From Cohnella panacarvi Gsoil 349 (lineage in GTDB: Bacteria; Bacillota; Bacilli; Paenibacillales; Paenibacillaceae), in NCBI RefSeq assembly GCF_000515335.1, contig NZ_KI911563.1, positions 4,228,735 through 4,292,734 of the forward strand: 64,000 bases of DNA, in the 5' to 3' direction. Below, piece after piece: positions 49,440-58,573 of the stretch (its first letter is position 1; each line of letters begins with the position of its first letter). The notes beneath the pieces were generated by a model. The model saw only the letters and a program-made list of their open reading frames with translations, was not told where the DNA came from and ran no database searches. A program made the translations under genes and the position numbers.

Positions 49440-51509
49440 TTATTCGAACAAGTCCGGCAGAATATCGTAAACGTACTGGTTCACCCAGTTCCAAGCATGC
49501 GTGCCGCCGTCGGCCGCGATAAAGTAGAAGTTCCCTTTCGTCGTATCGGACGAGTAGACGAAGACATCCTTGTGTTGCTTCATCGCATCGATCTGAGGCT
49601 TCAGGTTCGGATAGGCGATATCCGCGGTGCCGGTTGCGCTGAAGATGTAATAGTCCTGCGGCTTGTATCCGGACTTCCTCGCGACATCCGCAAGGTACTC
49701 GGCCGTCTTCTCCGGTTGGAGGCCGCCTCCGCGCTGTTCGATAATCCAGCTGTCGCCGCTAAGCGGCAAATAGTATTTGAAGTAGTCGAGCGCGTGGATG
49801 AAGTTGTACCACGTCGTGACCGAACCCATCGAGAATCCGCCGAACGCCCGGTGCTCCCTGGAAGCTTTCAAGTCTGCCAAGCTTCCGGACTTGGCATAAG
49901 TGTTGTACTTCGTCTCGACCAACGGAACGACGGAAGCAACCAGTTCTTCGTGGAAGAGGGCGACATCGTTCTTGCCTCCGTTGAAGGTAGGCGTCACCAC
50001 GATCAGAGGATCAATGTCGCCTTTGGCGATCATATTGTCCAAGATCTTTTTCATTTCTTTGCTTTGGTCAGGTCCGCCGAAGATCAAATCCTCGTTCTCG
50101 CCGCCGCCATGCATCAGATAGAGAACATTGTATTTCTTGTCGGTTGCGGAGGCGTCATAACCATACGGCAGATAAACGTGCAATTTCTTATCGTCCACAC
50201 CGTTGTCTAGATTAGGCGTAGTGTAATGAAGCGTTTCGATCGTACCCGGTTTGTCGTTCTCCGCCCGATAGTCGTCCGGAACCGGCTTGAAGTATTTCTC
50301 GTTCGCCGCTTCCTCCGTCATTTCAAGCTTGCCGATCGCGGCCTTGATCGAGGCCAACTGTCCGTCGATCTGCGGTTGGGTGACTTTGGTTCCGCCGAGC
50401 AAGCTATCGGATATCACTTTGACAATGGCGTCCGTTACGATGGAAGCGTTCTTGTAAAGCTTGAAATCCATCTTGAGCGTGCTCTTGATCAAGTTCATGA
50501 GATCATAAGGATTCAATCCGCTGACATCGTTCTTTCCTTTGCCGGTTAACAACACTTCGCCGAATTTAGACGGATCGTTCCATGCGGTGCCCGTCGCATC
50601 GAACACGTTCAGGGTGCCTACGCGCTCCGTGCCAACGGCATCGTTAATCTGCAGGTCGATGCCCAGTGCTTTTCCGTTCGCCGGTTTCGTTTTCAGAGCG
50701 ATTCTCGTTTCGATGACGTATCCGTCGTTCGTTGCCCTCGCGTCCGAATAATACAGGCTGGCATCTCCGTTGTCCACGGTCAGCACGTTGTCGTAATTGA
50801 TGCGGATATGCAGATCGTCCGCGCCGTATTCTTTGTTCTTGTCATTGTTCTCGTCCAAGAAAATTTCCGCGGAATCTTGCATATACGGCGTTCCGGACTG
50901 GACGGAAAGGTTCTTGTCTTTGACCTCCGCGAGAATGTAAAGCGCGCGGTCGTCCCACATCACTTTGAACGTAGGAGATACATCGGTTGTACCGGATACT
51001 TGCTTCGGCAATACCGGCTGCGCCCCATTCCAGATCGGATCGGTTGTGCCGTCAATGGTCGGGGAACCGAAATAAGCGACTATTCTTCCGTGTTCATCCA
51101 ATCCGTTCTTATCCACGGGTATTTTGCCTGGGTTCGTTGCCACGGGGGCCTCCTTAACGATGATTTTCGCCGAGAGAGATTCCTTCTTCTTATTGACCGT
51201 AATGACGCAGCTGACCGTTGCCGAGCCGGCTCCGACGGCTTTAACGCTTCCGTTCCGGTCTACCTCGGCTACGGATTTCTTATCGATGCTCCATTGATAC
51301 GATGCTCCTGCGGGTTTATTGACGATTTCGAACGAATAGGTATCGCCCACCGACAGGACTACGGCTCCCTTCGTCTTGAATGTCGGCTTAGCCTTGTCGG
51401 CCGCCGCGGAGACGGAGGACAATGGACCGAGAACAATCATGAGTACCAAAGATACGATTGACAACATCGCCATAGCGGGGTGCAGCAACATTCTTGATCC
51501 ATTCTTCAT
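49440..51509 (-). CDS. Secreted CE1-type esterase with Ig-like and CBM9-like domains
   Basis: Encodes 689 residues from ATG 51509, which GGAGGAATTC precedes. A signal peptide ends near 'SVSAAADK'. A Big_2-like Ig domain (about 40-120), a CBM9-like domain ('YFGSPTIDGTTDPIWNGAQP', 'DSAEIFLDENNDK'; 135-330), a helical segment (340-410) and an esterase of the CE1/feruloyl-acetylxylan type (about 430-689) follow. The last has 'LYLMHGGGENEDL', nucleophile Ser560 in 'GFSMGS' and His671 in 'GGTHAW'. It removes acyl groups from xylan side chains outside the cell. It diverges from a LacI-type regulator with strong facing promoters, ahead of a xylanase operon. Substrate inferred from class and context. 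Confidence 0.9.
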   Translation of the reverse strand: MKNGSRMLLHPAMAMLSIVSLVLMIVLGPLSSVSAAADKAKPTFKTKGAVVLSVGDTYSFEIVNKPAGASYQWSIDKKSVAEVDRNGSVKAVGAGSATVSCVITVNKKKESLSAKIIVKEAPVATNPGKIPVDKNGLDEHGRIVAYFGSPTIDGTTDPIWNGAQPVLPKQVSGTTDVSPTFKVMWDDRALYILAEVKDKNLSVQSGTPYMQDSAEIFLDENNDKNKEYGADDLHIRINYDNVLTVDNGDASLYYSDARATNDGYVIETRIALKTKPANGKALGIDLQINDAVGTERVGTLNVFDATGTAWNDPSKFGEVLLTGKGKNDVSGLNPYDLMNLIKSTLKMDFKLYKNASIVTDAIVKVISDSLLGGTKVTQPQIDGQLASIKAAIGKLEMTEEAANEKYFKPVPDDYRAENDKPGTIETLHYTTPNLDNGVDDKKLHVYLPYGYDASATDKKYNVLYLMHGGGENEDLIFGGPDQSKEMKKILDNMIAKGDIDPLIVVTPTFNGGKNDVALFHEELVASVVPLVETKYNTYAKSGSLADLKASREHRAFGGFSMGSVTTWYNFIHALDYFKYYLPLSGDSWIIEQRGGGLQPEKTAEYLADVARKSGYKPQDYYIFSATGTADIAYPNLKPQIDAMKQHKDVFVYSSDTTKGNFYFIAADGGTHAWNWVNQYVYDILPDLFE

Positions 51510-51563
51510 AATGAATTCCTCCTCGCATGATAGATTGCAATTTCGTTTTAGCATTACGAGTGA

Positions 51564-51592
51564 ATCGTAACTTTAGCATTGTCATCTGTCAA
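51564..51592 (-). promoter_or_regulatory. Esterase promoter
   Basis: On the minus strand TTGACA (51592-51587), a 17-base spacer and TACGAT (51569-51564) form a near-consensus sigma-A promoter about 55 bases before the esterase start. Confidence 0.75.
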
Positions 51593-51637
51593 TATGTGAT
51601 TATTGTCGAAAGACGAATTTCTTGTCTAGCTAAAACG

Positions 51638-51668
51638 TATAACGCAAAATAGATCCTATAAGCGTTAT
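51638..51668. promoter_or_regulatory. Candidate LacI-type operator
   Basis: ATAACGC (51638-51644) and GCGTTAT (51662-51668) form an inverted repeat between the two divergent promoters, just upstream of the regulator's -35 box. It is a candidate binding site for the LacI-type protein. Confidence 0.45.
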
Positions 51669-51672
51669 TTCC

Positions 51673-51701
51673 TTGACAATCGCGGCTCCAATCCGTATTA
51701 A
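51673..51701 (+). promoter_or_regulatory. Promoter of the LacI-type gene
   Basis: TTGACA (51673-51678), 17 bases, TATTAA (51696-51701), about 20-30 bases before the start codon. Near-consensus. Confidence 0.78.
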
Positions 51702-51719
51702 TGGAGTATTACGACGGGA

Positions 51720-52766
51720 ATGGGACGGATGAGTATGTCAACGATTCATGAAATCGCGGAGCGAACGAAGCTCTCGATCGGAACGGTTTCCATCGTGCTT
51801 AACGGTCGCGGCGACGAAATGCGCATTTCGAAAAAAACGCAGCAGCGTATTCTGGAAGCCGCGCGGGGGATCGGCTATATCCCGAACGTCTCGGCAAGAA
51901 GGCTGCGGCAATCGAATGCCCGGAACATTCCGTCCATCGCCACGTTCTGGCCCTCCGACCTTGCGCCGGATTTGCTCGGCCGGTTCTTCCTCGGAGCTCA
52001 GAGCTCGATTCTGGAACAGGAATTCGAATTCGAAATGACGATTCAACCGTACAAGAGGGAGCAACTGCACCGCATTAAAGAGATATGCGACCAAGGAAGC
52101 TATCATGGAGCGATATTGACGGGCATATCCGCGCAGGAGCAGCGTTATCTGGAAGAGCAACCGCTTAGCGTGCCGTGCGTATTGTTCAATCGCCTGAGCG
52201 CCGGCTTTAGCTGCGCTTACGTGGATACGTACGAAATCGGACGCAAGTCGGCCGAATTGTTCGCGGCCCGAGGGCATAAGAAGGTAGGCACGATCGTGCC
52301 GGACTATCTCGTCAAATCGGAGAACAATTTGCGCTTCAGAGGATTCGTCGAGTCGTGCGCGAAGCTTGGACTCGAACTGGAGGAGCGGCATGTTCAGGCC
52401 GCGCCGATGACGATGGAGGGCGGCAACGCGGCAGCAAGGAAGATCGTCGAGGGAGGCGGCGGACTGCCGACCGCGATGTTCTTCCCGATCGGAATCATGG
52501 CCGTCGCGGCGTTGCCCGTGTTCCACAAGGCAGGTATCCGAATCCCGGACCGGATGGAAATCTTGACGTACGGCGACCACGATTCGGAGAAGTACAGCGT
52601 TCCGTCGCTATCGACGGTGAAGCTGCCGGTCGAAGAAATGGCTGACGCATGCATCCGCTTGGTCATGGGACGAATTCTCGATCCGGCAGCCCCGCCGAAA
52701 TCAATCGTGTTCGAGACGCCGTTCATTTTCCGCGAATCCTGCGGGGGCTTCGGCTACGAGATATGA
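51720..52766 (+). CDS. LacI-family transcriptional regulator
   Basis: Encodes up to 348 residues. The LacI HTH is 'STIHEIAERTKLSIGTVSIVLNGRG', followed by the hinge 'ARRLRQSNARNIPSI' and a sugar-binding core ('VPCVLFNRLSAGFSCAYVDTYEIGRKSAELFAARGHKKVG' split over 145-190, 'LPVEEMADACIRLVMGRI' near the end). Start codons at 51720, 51729 and 51735 are all possible; GGGACGG favours 51735, where the canonical 'MSTIHEIA' begins. The protein probably represses the divergent esterase and perhaps the transport/xylanase operon that follows. It is monocistronic, with a terminator at 52784. Confidence 0.92.
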   Translation: MGRMSMSTIHEIAERTKLSIGTVSIVLNGRGDEMRISKKTQQRILEAARGIGYIPNVSARRLRQSNARNIPSIATFWPSDLAPDLLGRFFLGAQSSILEQEFEFEMTIQPYKREQLHRIKEICDQGSYHGAILTGISAQEQRYLEEQPLSVPCVLFNRLSAGFSCAYVDTYEIGRKSAELFAARGHKKVGTIVPDYLVKSENNLRFRGFVESCAKLGLELEERHVQAAPMTMEGGNAAARKIVEGGGGLPTAMFFPIGIMAVAALPVFHKAGIRIPDRMEILTYGDHDSEKYSVPSLSTVKLPVEEMADACIRLVMGRILDPAAPPKSIVFETPFIFRESCGGFGYEI

Positions 52767-52783
52767 CACAAATACGATAAAGC

Positions 52784-52828
52784 TAGCCCCGGTTCCTTCC
52801 AGCGTGAAGAGGAATCGGGGCTATTTGC
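52784..52828 (+). terminator. Rho-independent terminator
   Basis: TAGCCCCG and TTCCT pair with AGGAA and CGGGGCTA, followed by TTTG. Confidence 0.75.
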
Positions 52829-52960
52829 ATTTGCAAGTTCGGCTCCGGGCAGCGGGAGACCTATAAATCGGCAGGTAATTACAAGGGAATCGGCAGGTTG
52901 TAGCCAACGTGGGGAAACGATAAAGTTTTCCTAAGCAACAGGTGGGGCGGAGGGATAGAA

Positions 52961-53701
52961 GTGTTCGTTCCGGTTACGGAGGATAGCGGACCAACGGGCG
53001 CCTTAACGATCTTATCGGCGGCGGGAGTTACCAAAGTGTTCGGCAAAGGCCATGCGTCCGTCACCGCGCTTGCGGATATTCGCCTGGCGATCCCCGCGGG
53101 TTCGATGGTCGCGCTCAAAGGACGGTCGGGCTCCGGCAAGACGACGCTGCTGAACATTCTTAGCGGGCTTGACGATCCGACGGAAGGCAAGGTGTCGTTC
53201 CAGGGCAAGGAGATAACCGGCTTGCCGGTTGCCGAGCGCAATGCCCTCAGGCGGAAAGAAATCGGCCTCGTCTTCCAGTCGTTCGGCCTCGTACCTCTCA
53301 TGTCCGCCTACGAGAACGTGGAGTTCGGCCTTCGTATCGCCGGCCGATCGATGGAAGGCAACCGCTCGGCCGTGGAATCGGCGCTCGAACGCGTCGGCAT
53401 GCGGGACAGGATGAGGCATCGGCCGTCGGAGCTGTCCGGGGGAGAGCAGCAGCGCGTGGCGATCGCACGCGCGATCGTGCACGAGCCGCGTCTGTTAATC
53501 GCGGACGAACCGACGGCGGAGCTGGACAGCCGGATGGGACTGCAAGTGATGCGCGTCTTCCGGGAGCTCGTGAAGCGCTCCGGAATGACCGTCATCCTTA
53601 CGACGCATGACCCGGACATCATGGAGCTAGTCGATCATGTCATCGCATTGGAGGATGGAACCATTGCATCGTATACGACCAACGAAGCGCCGCTCGTCTA
53701 G
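52961..53701 (+). CDS. MacB/LolD-type ABC transporter ATPase
   Basis: Encodes 246 residues from GTG, after GGAGGG. Walker A is 'GRSGSGKTT' (54-62), the Q loop lies in 'GLVFQSFGLVP', the signature is 'LSGGEQQRVAIARAI' (158-172), and Walker B ends with catalytic Glu183 in 'LLIADEP'. The H loop is 'LTTHDPD'. This ATPase type powers FtsX-like permeases that extract or move substrates at the membrane rather than importing sugars. It overlaps the adaptor gene, and a second ATPase lies two genes on, so the system may use a heterodimer. Confidence 0.93.
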   Translation: MFVPVTEDSGPTGALTILSAAGVTKVFGKGHASVTALADIRLAIPAGSMVALKGRSGSGKTTLLNILSGLDDPTEGKVSFQGKEITGLPVAERNALRRKEIGLVFQSFGLVPLMSAYENVEFGLRIAGRSMEGNRSAVESALERVGMRDRMRHRPSELSGGEQQRVAIARAIVHEPRLLIADEPTAELDSRMGLQVMRVFRELVKRSGMTVILTTHDPDIMELVDHVIALEDGTIASYTTNEAPLV

Positions 53702-54719
53702 ACTGTATTCGCGCGCCGCAGGCACGGCGGTACTGCTTGCCGCATCGATAGCGCTTGCCGGCTGCTCGCTTCTCCCGGACGAGGAAGCCTTGCAACCGCC
53801 TCTGATCCAGCCGGCGGAGGAACAATTCGATGCCGTGGAAGCGGCCAAGGGGAATATCCAGACCTTCCTTAGAGGCAACGCGACTTTCACATCGGCGGCC
53901 GTCGAGTCTCTCTCGTACAAGGAATCCGGCGGGCGCTTGAAATCGATTAACGTCGAGCTCGGCCAGGAGGTGAAGGCCGGCGACTTGATCGCGGAGCTGG
54001 AGACGGGAGACTTGGATGTCCAGCTCAAGCTGCAGAAGCTGAACGTAGAGCGAGCGCAGCTGTTATACAAGCAAGCGAGGTTATCCGGAGCGAACGAGAC
54101 CGACCTTCGTCTTCGGGAGATCGATCTCCAGCGGGAGCAAATCTCGTTAGAAGTGATGGAGAAGAAGCTCTCCGAAGCGCGGCTCTATTCGCCTCTCTCC
54201 GGCACGGTGACGTTCGTCGATACGATGAAAACGGGCGACTACGTGAATGCGTTCCAACCGGTCGTTACGGTCGCCGACCCTTCCAGCTTGCAATTGACCT
54301 ATGCGGCGGCAGACGCGAAGAACGTGAGCGCGGTTGAACCGGGCATGCCGGTCAGCTTGAAATACAAAGGCAAGGCATACGCGGGCAAAGTGTTGCAAAC
54401 GCCTTCAAGCGCGCCCGTCGTTGCCGATAAGGCCAAAGCCGATCGCAACGCGACGACGATCGTCATGAGCATGGATAACCCGCCGGGCGGCATCCATGTG
54501 GGCGACGTCGCCGAGATGACGATCGAGCTTCAGAAGCGGGAGAACGTCATCGTGCTGCCGCGGGCGGCGCTTCGGGCATATATGGGACGCAACTATGTTC
54601 AAATCTCGGAAGGAGAGCGCCGCAAGGAAATCGACGTCGAGGTCGGTCTGATGACGCCGACCGAAGCCGAGATCGTTCGCGGGCTCGAGGAAGGCCAGAA
54701 GGTCATCCTTAACAACTAA
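53664..54719 (+). CDS. HlyD/MacA-like adaptor lipoprotein
   Basis: Encodes about 351 residues. A lipoprotein signal ends 'SIALAGC' (Cys34). A biotinyl-lipoyl half ('LKSINVELGQEVKAGDLIAELETGDLDV'), a helical hairpin ('LQKLNVERAQLLYKQARLSG' to 'ISLEVMEKKL'), the second lipoyl half ('ARLYSPLSGTVTFVDTMKTGDYV') and beta-barrel parts make up a membrane-fusion-type protein. TTG 53664 lies nine bases after GGAGG; ATG 53655 would be too close and ATG 53637 has no such site. The gene overlaps the ATPase gene by 38 bases. In Gram-positives such adaptors are anchored outside the membrane next to an FtsX-like permease. Confidence 0.9.
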   Translation: MHRIRPTKRRSSRLYSRAAGTAVLLAASIALAGCSLLPDEEALQPPLIQPAEEQFDAVEAAKGNIQTFLRGNATFTSAAVESLSYKESGGRLKSINVELGQEVKAGDLIAELETGDLDVQLKLQKLNVERAQLLYKQARLSGANETDLRLREIDLQREQISLEVMEKKLSEARLYSPLSGTVTFVDTMKTGDYVNAFQPVVTVADPSSLQLTYAAADAKNVSAVEPGMPVSLKYKGKAYAGKVLQTPSSAPVVADKAKADRNATTIVMSMDNPPGGIHVGDVAEMTIELQKRENVIVLPRAALRAYMGRNYVQISEGERRKEIDVEVGLMTPTEAEIVRGLEEGQKVILNN

Positions 54720-54771
54720 TTCGCAACCATGAACGCCCGATCGCATCGGGTTCAAGGATGAGGTGTGACGC

Positions 54772-57642
54772 ATGGCCTTGTGGACGATGATTCTGCGGAA
54801 GATGGCGAATAACAAATGGCTCCAACTGAACTTGTGGGCGGGCCTGACCGTATGCGTGGCCTTGTTCAGCTCGATGCCGCTTTATTCCCATGCGATCCTC
54901 CAGCGTACGCTCGTGAAAGAACTGCAGCAGATTCAGAGCGAAGAGGGCGTCTATCCGGGATTCGTCCGCGTTCGCACGACCAACTCTTCCGCGACGATGG
55001 ACGACAAGACGATAGAGGCGATCGCCAAGGCCGATCAGTTCGCGAAGTCCATTCCGCAGCGCATGGGCTTGGATCCGCTTTCCTTCTATCGGCAGCGGTT
55101 CACCCAGAAGATGAAAGTGTACGGCGCGGACGCCTCGGATAAGGAGAAGATTGCCCAGAAGACGACCGGCGCCATCAAATCGTTATCGGACCTGGAGGAG
55201 CGCGTGCGCCTGATCGACGGAAGAATGCCGGTCGATCGCGCGGACGGCGTCTTCGAAGCGCTCGTCACGCAGTCTTTCTTGCTTAAGGCGAAGCGGGATC
55301 TGGGGGAAGAGCTTGTCGCGGAGTCGGCCGGAGAAGGAACGTTCCGCATCGTACCCGTCGGGATCATGGGAACGGATTCCGCCGCCGATCCCTACTTGCC
55401 GTTCCTGACCCAAGAGGACTCCGACGGCTTCCTCGTGCCTTTCGACCAGTTCGAAAGGGAATTTACGATAGGAGGCAAAGCTAGAGTCGCGGAGATGGAG
55501 TGGCGATACGCGCTGAATTACGAGCAATTATCCGTCGATGCGATCGAGACGTTCATCCAAGCGGACAAAGACGTTCGTCGCTATTACAAAGGGCGGCTCG
55601 GTTCCGCGGAATTCAGCGTTCCATCGAACGCTACCGTGCTTTCCTTTCAAGGCAAACAAGAGAAGCTCGACGTCATGCTGCTCTCGTTGTACGTCCCCGT
55701 CATGCTGATGCTCGCGTTCTACTTGTATATGACGGCTAATCTGATCATCGATCGCCAGAAGACGGAAATCTCCGTTCTTCGCAGCCGCGGAGCCAGCCGC
55801 ATGCAGATCATGTCGGCCTATACGATAGAGAGCTTCATTCTAGGGCTGAGCGCGCTCGCGGCGGGACCGTTCCTGGGCGTCGTCTTTACGCGAGGTCTCG
55901 GCGCCGCGGACGGTTTCTTGGAGTTCGTGAACCGGTCGGCGCTGGACGTGAGCTTATCCGGCGGCGCCTACAAAGTATCGGCAGCGGCTGTGGGCGGAGC
56001 GGTCCTCCTCATCCTGATTCCCGCGTTCTTGGCCACGCGGGTCAGCATCGTCGGCCAGAAGCAGCAGATGGCGCGTTCTGCCAAGCTGTCTTTCTGGCAT
56101 AAAGCAGGGCTGGATGTCATCCTTGTCGGTCTCTCGATTTATTTGTTGACCAACTTCCGCAACCGCCAAGCCGATCTGAAGCGGCTTGCGCTTGACAGCG
56201 ATGCCTTGCAGCTCGATCCGCTGCTATTCCTTATGCCGGCTCTGTTCACGCTCGGCTGCGGACTGCTCGTCCTGCGGATATACCCTTGGTTCATTCGGCT
56301 TGTTTTCTGGGCGGGCCGCAGATGGTGGTCTCCAGCGCTGTATCATACGCTGATTCAGATCAGCCGTTCGTCCGGTCAGTATTTAACGATCAAAGTATTC
56401 TTGGTCATGACCGTCGCCACCGGTTTGTTCAGCGCGAACGCGGCCCGCACGATCAACGACAACATGGAGAGCAAGATTCAGTACGGAGTCGGGGCGGATA
56501 TCGCGTTAACGACAAGGTGGGAGAGCGATAGGCCGCCGATATCCGTCGGACAACCGCCCTCGGCGAACAGCGGCGACGGATCCTCGCAAGCGAAGCGGGT
56601 TCAATATACGGAGCCTCCGTTCGAACCGTTCCTCGAGTTGGACGGCGTGCAATCGGCTACGAAAGTATTCAAGAAGAATGAAGCCCGGTTCTCGGCTGGC
56701 AGCAAGAATACGTCCGGCAGCACGGCGCTGTACGGCATCGATACGATGGGTTTCGGCAAGACCGCCTGGATGAAGGACGGACTGCTCGATCATCACATCA
56801 ACCGTTATTTGAACCTGATCGCGCCGAATCCGAAGGCCGTGTTAGTCTCGCGATCCCTCGCGGACAAAGCGCAGCTCAAGCCGGGCGATCCGATCCGAGT
56901 ATCCTGGGACGGGTTGGACCAAGCTCAATTTACCGTATACGGCATCATCGATTACTGGCCAAGCTGGAACCCGCTGCCGTCTTCCGACGGCGGCGGAAGC
57001 GACGCAAGGACGGTCGTTCCCAATCTGATCGTCGGTCATTTATCCACGATTCAGAACCGGCTTGCGGTCGAGCCCTACGAGGTATGGCTGAAGCTGAAGG
57101 AGGGGGCTTCCTATTCGCATATTTACGACCAGTTGGAGAAGCGGAAGCTGAAGATCGCAAGCTTTCGCGACGCGAAGCAAGAGCTGATCCAGTCCAAGAA
57201 CGATCCGTTCCGACTCGCGATTAACGGAGTCATGACGCTAGGCTTCGTCGTCTCCATGCTGATTTGTTTTTGCGGATTCCTGCTCTTCTGGGTATTGACC
57301 TTATCCGGACGTACGCTTCAGTACGGAGTGCTGCGCGCGATGGGCATATCGTTCCCTCAGATCCTCGGCATGCTGGCGAGCGAACAGTTCCTCACCTCGG
57401 GGGCGGCCGTTCTCATCGGCGTCGGCATCGGCAATGCGGTCAGCGAACGGTTCGTTCCGCTCTTCGAGATGTCGTTCGAGACGAAGGATCAAGTCCCGCC
57501 GTTCGAAATCGTCAATCGGCTCAGCGATTACGTGCAGCTTTACGGCATTGTCGGCGTTATGCTGGCGCTCGGCCTGCTCGTTCTCGGTTACCGTCTCTCG
57601 CGGATCCGGATCGCCCAAGCGCTGAAGCTGGGAGAGGAGTAA
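54772..57642 (+). CDS. FtsX-like ABC permease, two-halved
   Basis: Encodes 956 residues with two FtsX-type halves. An N-terminal helix (about 20-40) and an outside domain of some 260 residues precede the first helix set ('LDVMLLSLYVPVMLMLAFYLYMTANLI', 'ISVLRSRGASRMQIMSAYTIESFILG'). A central membrane region (about 440-560), a second outside domain (565-800) and the last helices ('LTLSGRTLQYGVLRAMGISFPQILGMLASEQFL') follow. 'LRSRGASRMQI' and 'LRAMGISFPQI' are the paired cytosolic contacts of such permeases with ATPases. Proteins of this size act as mechanotransmitters or lipoprotein/peptide exporters. It sits 52 bases after the adaptor and three bases before the second ATPase. Confidence 0.92.
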   Translation: MALWTMILRKMANNKWLQLNLWAGLTVCVALFSSMPLYSHAILQRTLVKELQQIQSEEGVYPGFVRVRTTNSSATMDDKTIEAIAKADQFAKSIPQRMGLDPLSFYRQRFTQKMKVYGADASDKEKIAQKTTGAIKSLSDLEERVRLIDGRMPVDRADGVFEALVTQSFLLKAKRDLGEELVAESAGEGTFRIVPVGIMGTDSAADPYLPFLTQEDSDGFLVPFDQFEREFTIGGKARVAEMEWRYALNYEQLSVDAIETFIQADKDVRRYYKGRLGSAEFSVPSNATVLSFQGKQEKLDVMLLSLYVPVMLMLAFYLYMTANLIIDRQKTEISVLRSRGASRMQIMSAYTIESFILGLSALAAGPFLGVVFTRGLGAADGFLEFVNRSALDVSLSGGAYKVSAAAVGGAVLLILIPAFLATRVSIVGQKQQMARSAKLSFWHKAGLDVILVGLSIYLLTNFRNRQADLKRLALDSDALQLDPLLFLMPALFTLGCGLLVLRIYPWFIRLVFWAGRRWWSPALYHTLIQISRSSGQYLTIKVFLVMTVATGLFSANAARTINDNMESKIQYGVGADIALTTRWESDRPPISVGQPPSANSGDGSSQAKRVQYTEPPFEPFLELDGVQSATKVFKKNEARFSAGSKNTSGSTALYGIDTMGFGKTAWMKDGLLDHHINRYLNLIAPNPKAVLVSRSLADKAQLKPGDPIRVSWDGLDQAQFTVYGIIDYWPSWNPLPSSDGGGSDARTVVPNLIVGHLSTIQNRLAVEPYEVWLKLKEGASYSHIYDQLEKRKLKIASFRDAKQELIQSKNDPFRLAINGVMTLGFVVSMLICFCGFLLFWVLTLSGRTLQYGVLRAMGISFPQILGMLASEQFLTSGAAVLIGVGIGNAVSERFVPLFEMSFETKDQVPPFEIVNRLSDYVQLYGIVGVMLALGLLVLGYRLSRIRIAQALKLGEE

Positions 57643-57645
57643 TCC

Positions 57646-58539
57646 ATGATACATTGCGACGAACTCGTCAAAATTTACAAAACCGCGGACCTGGAGGTCG
57701 TCGCCCTGCAGGGATTGGATTTGCATGTCGAGAGCGGCGAGCTGATGGCGATCATCGGCAATTCCGGCAGCGGCAAGTCGACGCTCCTGAACATGCTCGG
57801 AGGCTTGGATAAGCCTTCCGCCGGCAGGCTGCTCGTGGACGGCCAAGATTTGTTGAAGTTCCGCGAAAGGGACCTCGTGAAGTATAAGCGGGACACGGTC
57901 GGGTTCGTCTGGCAGAATAACGCACGGAATCTGATCCCTTATCTCACCGCGCTGGAGAACGTGGAGTTGCCCATTCTGCTGCGGGGCAAGCGCCGGCGAT
58001 TGAGAGCGATGGAGCTGTTGGAAGCGGTAGGTCTCGGCCGCCGCATGAGGAACAAACTTAGCGAGCTTTCCGGCGGCGAACAGCAGCGAGTAGCGATCGC
58101 CATCGCGCTCGCGAACGAGCCGCGGCTGCTGCTCGCCGACGAGCCGACCGGTTCCTTGGATACGGCGACGTCCAATCAAGTGCTGGACCTATTCCGGTCG
58201 TTGAACCGGACGATGGGCATTACGATCGTTATCGTGACCCATGATCCGCTGCTCGCGCGCAAGGTGGATCGAGTCGTTCAGATTCGGGACGGAAAGACGT
58301 CGGCGGAGATGATTCGCAAAGTATCGTACGCCGCGGAATTGGAGCAGCTTCAAGCGGAGCACTCGCATACCGATCCCGAGACCCATGTGGAGTTCGCGGT
58401 CGTCGATAAGGCGGGCCGGCTGCAAATCCCCGGCGGCTATTTGGACTCCGAAGGGTTCAAGGGAAGCAACAAAGTTCGCGTAGAGATGGAAGACGGGCGG
58501 ATTATACTGTATCCGTCCGAGGAGAGGCAAACCGGTTGA
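57646..58539 (+). CDS. ABC transporter ATPase with AbrB-like C-terminal tail
   Basis: Encodes 297 residues. Walker A 'GNSGSGKST' (38-46), signature 'LSGGEQQRVAIAIAL', Walker B 'LLLADEP', H loop 'VTHDP'. After a normal end near residue 225 there is a 70-residue extension with 'EFAVVDKAGRLQIPGGYLDSEG' split from 'KVRVEMEDGRIILYP', which looks like a SpoVT/AbrB swapped-hairpin fold. Similar tails occur on some actinobacterial and Firmicute MacB-type ATPases as I recall; their role is unknown. The gene starts three bases after the permease gene and is followed after 34 bases by the xylanase. Confidence 0.92.
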   Translation: MIHCDELVKIYKTADLEVVALQGLDLHVESGELMAIIGNSGSGKSTLLNMLGGLDKPSAGRLLVDGQDLLKFRERDLVKYKRDTVGFVWQNNARNLIPYLTALENVELPILLRGKRRRLRAMELLEAVGLGRRMRNKLSELSGGEQQRVAIAIALANEPRLLLADEPTGSLDTATSNQVLDLFRSLNRTMGITIVIVTHDPLLARKVDRVVQIRDGKTSAEMIRKVSYAAELEQLQAEHSHTDPETHVEFAVVDKAGRLQIPGGYLDSEGFKGSNKVRVEMEDGRIILYPSEERQTG

Positions 58540-58573
58540 CTCCCGGCTAAAGCGATAATACGAGGTGGACGCA

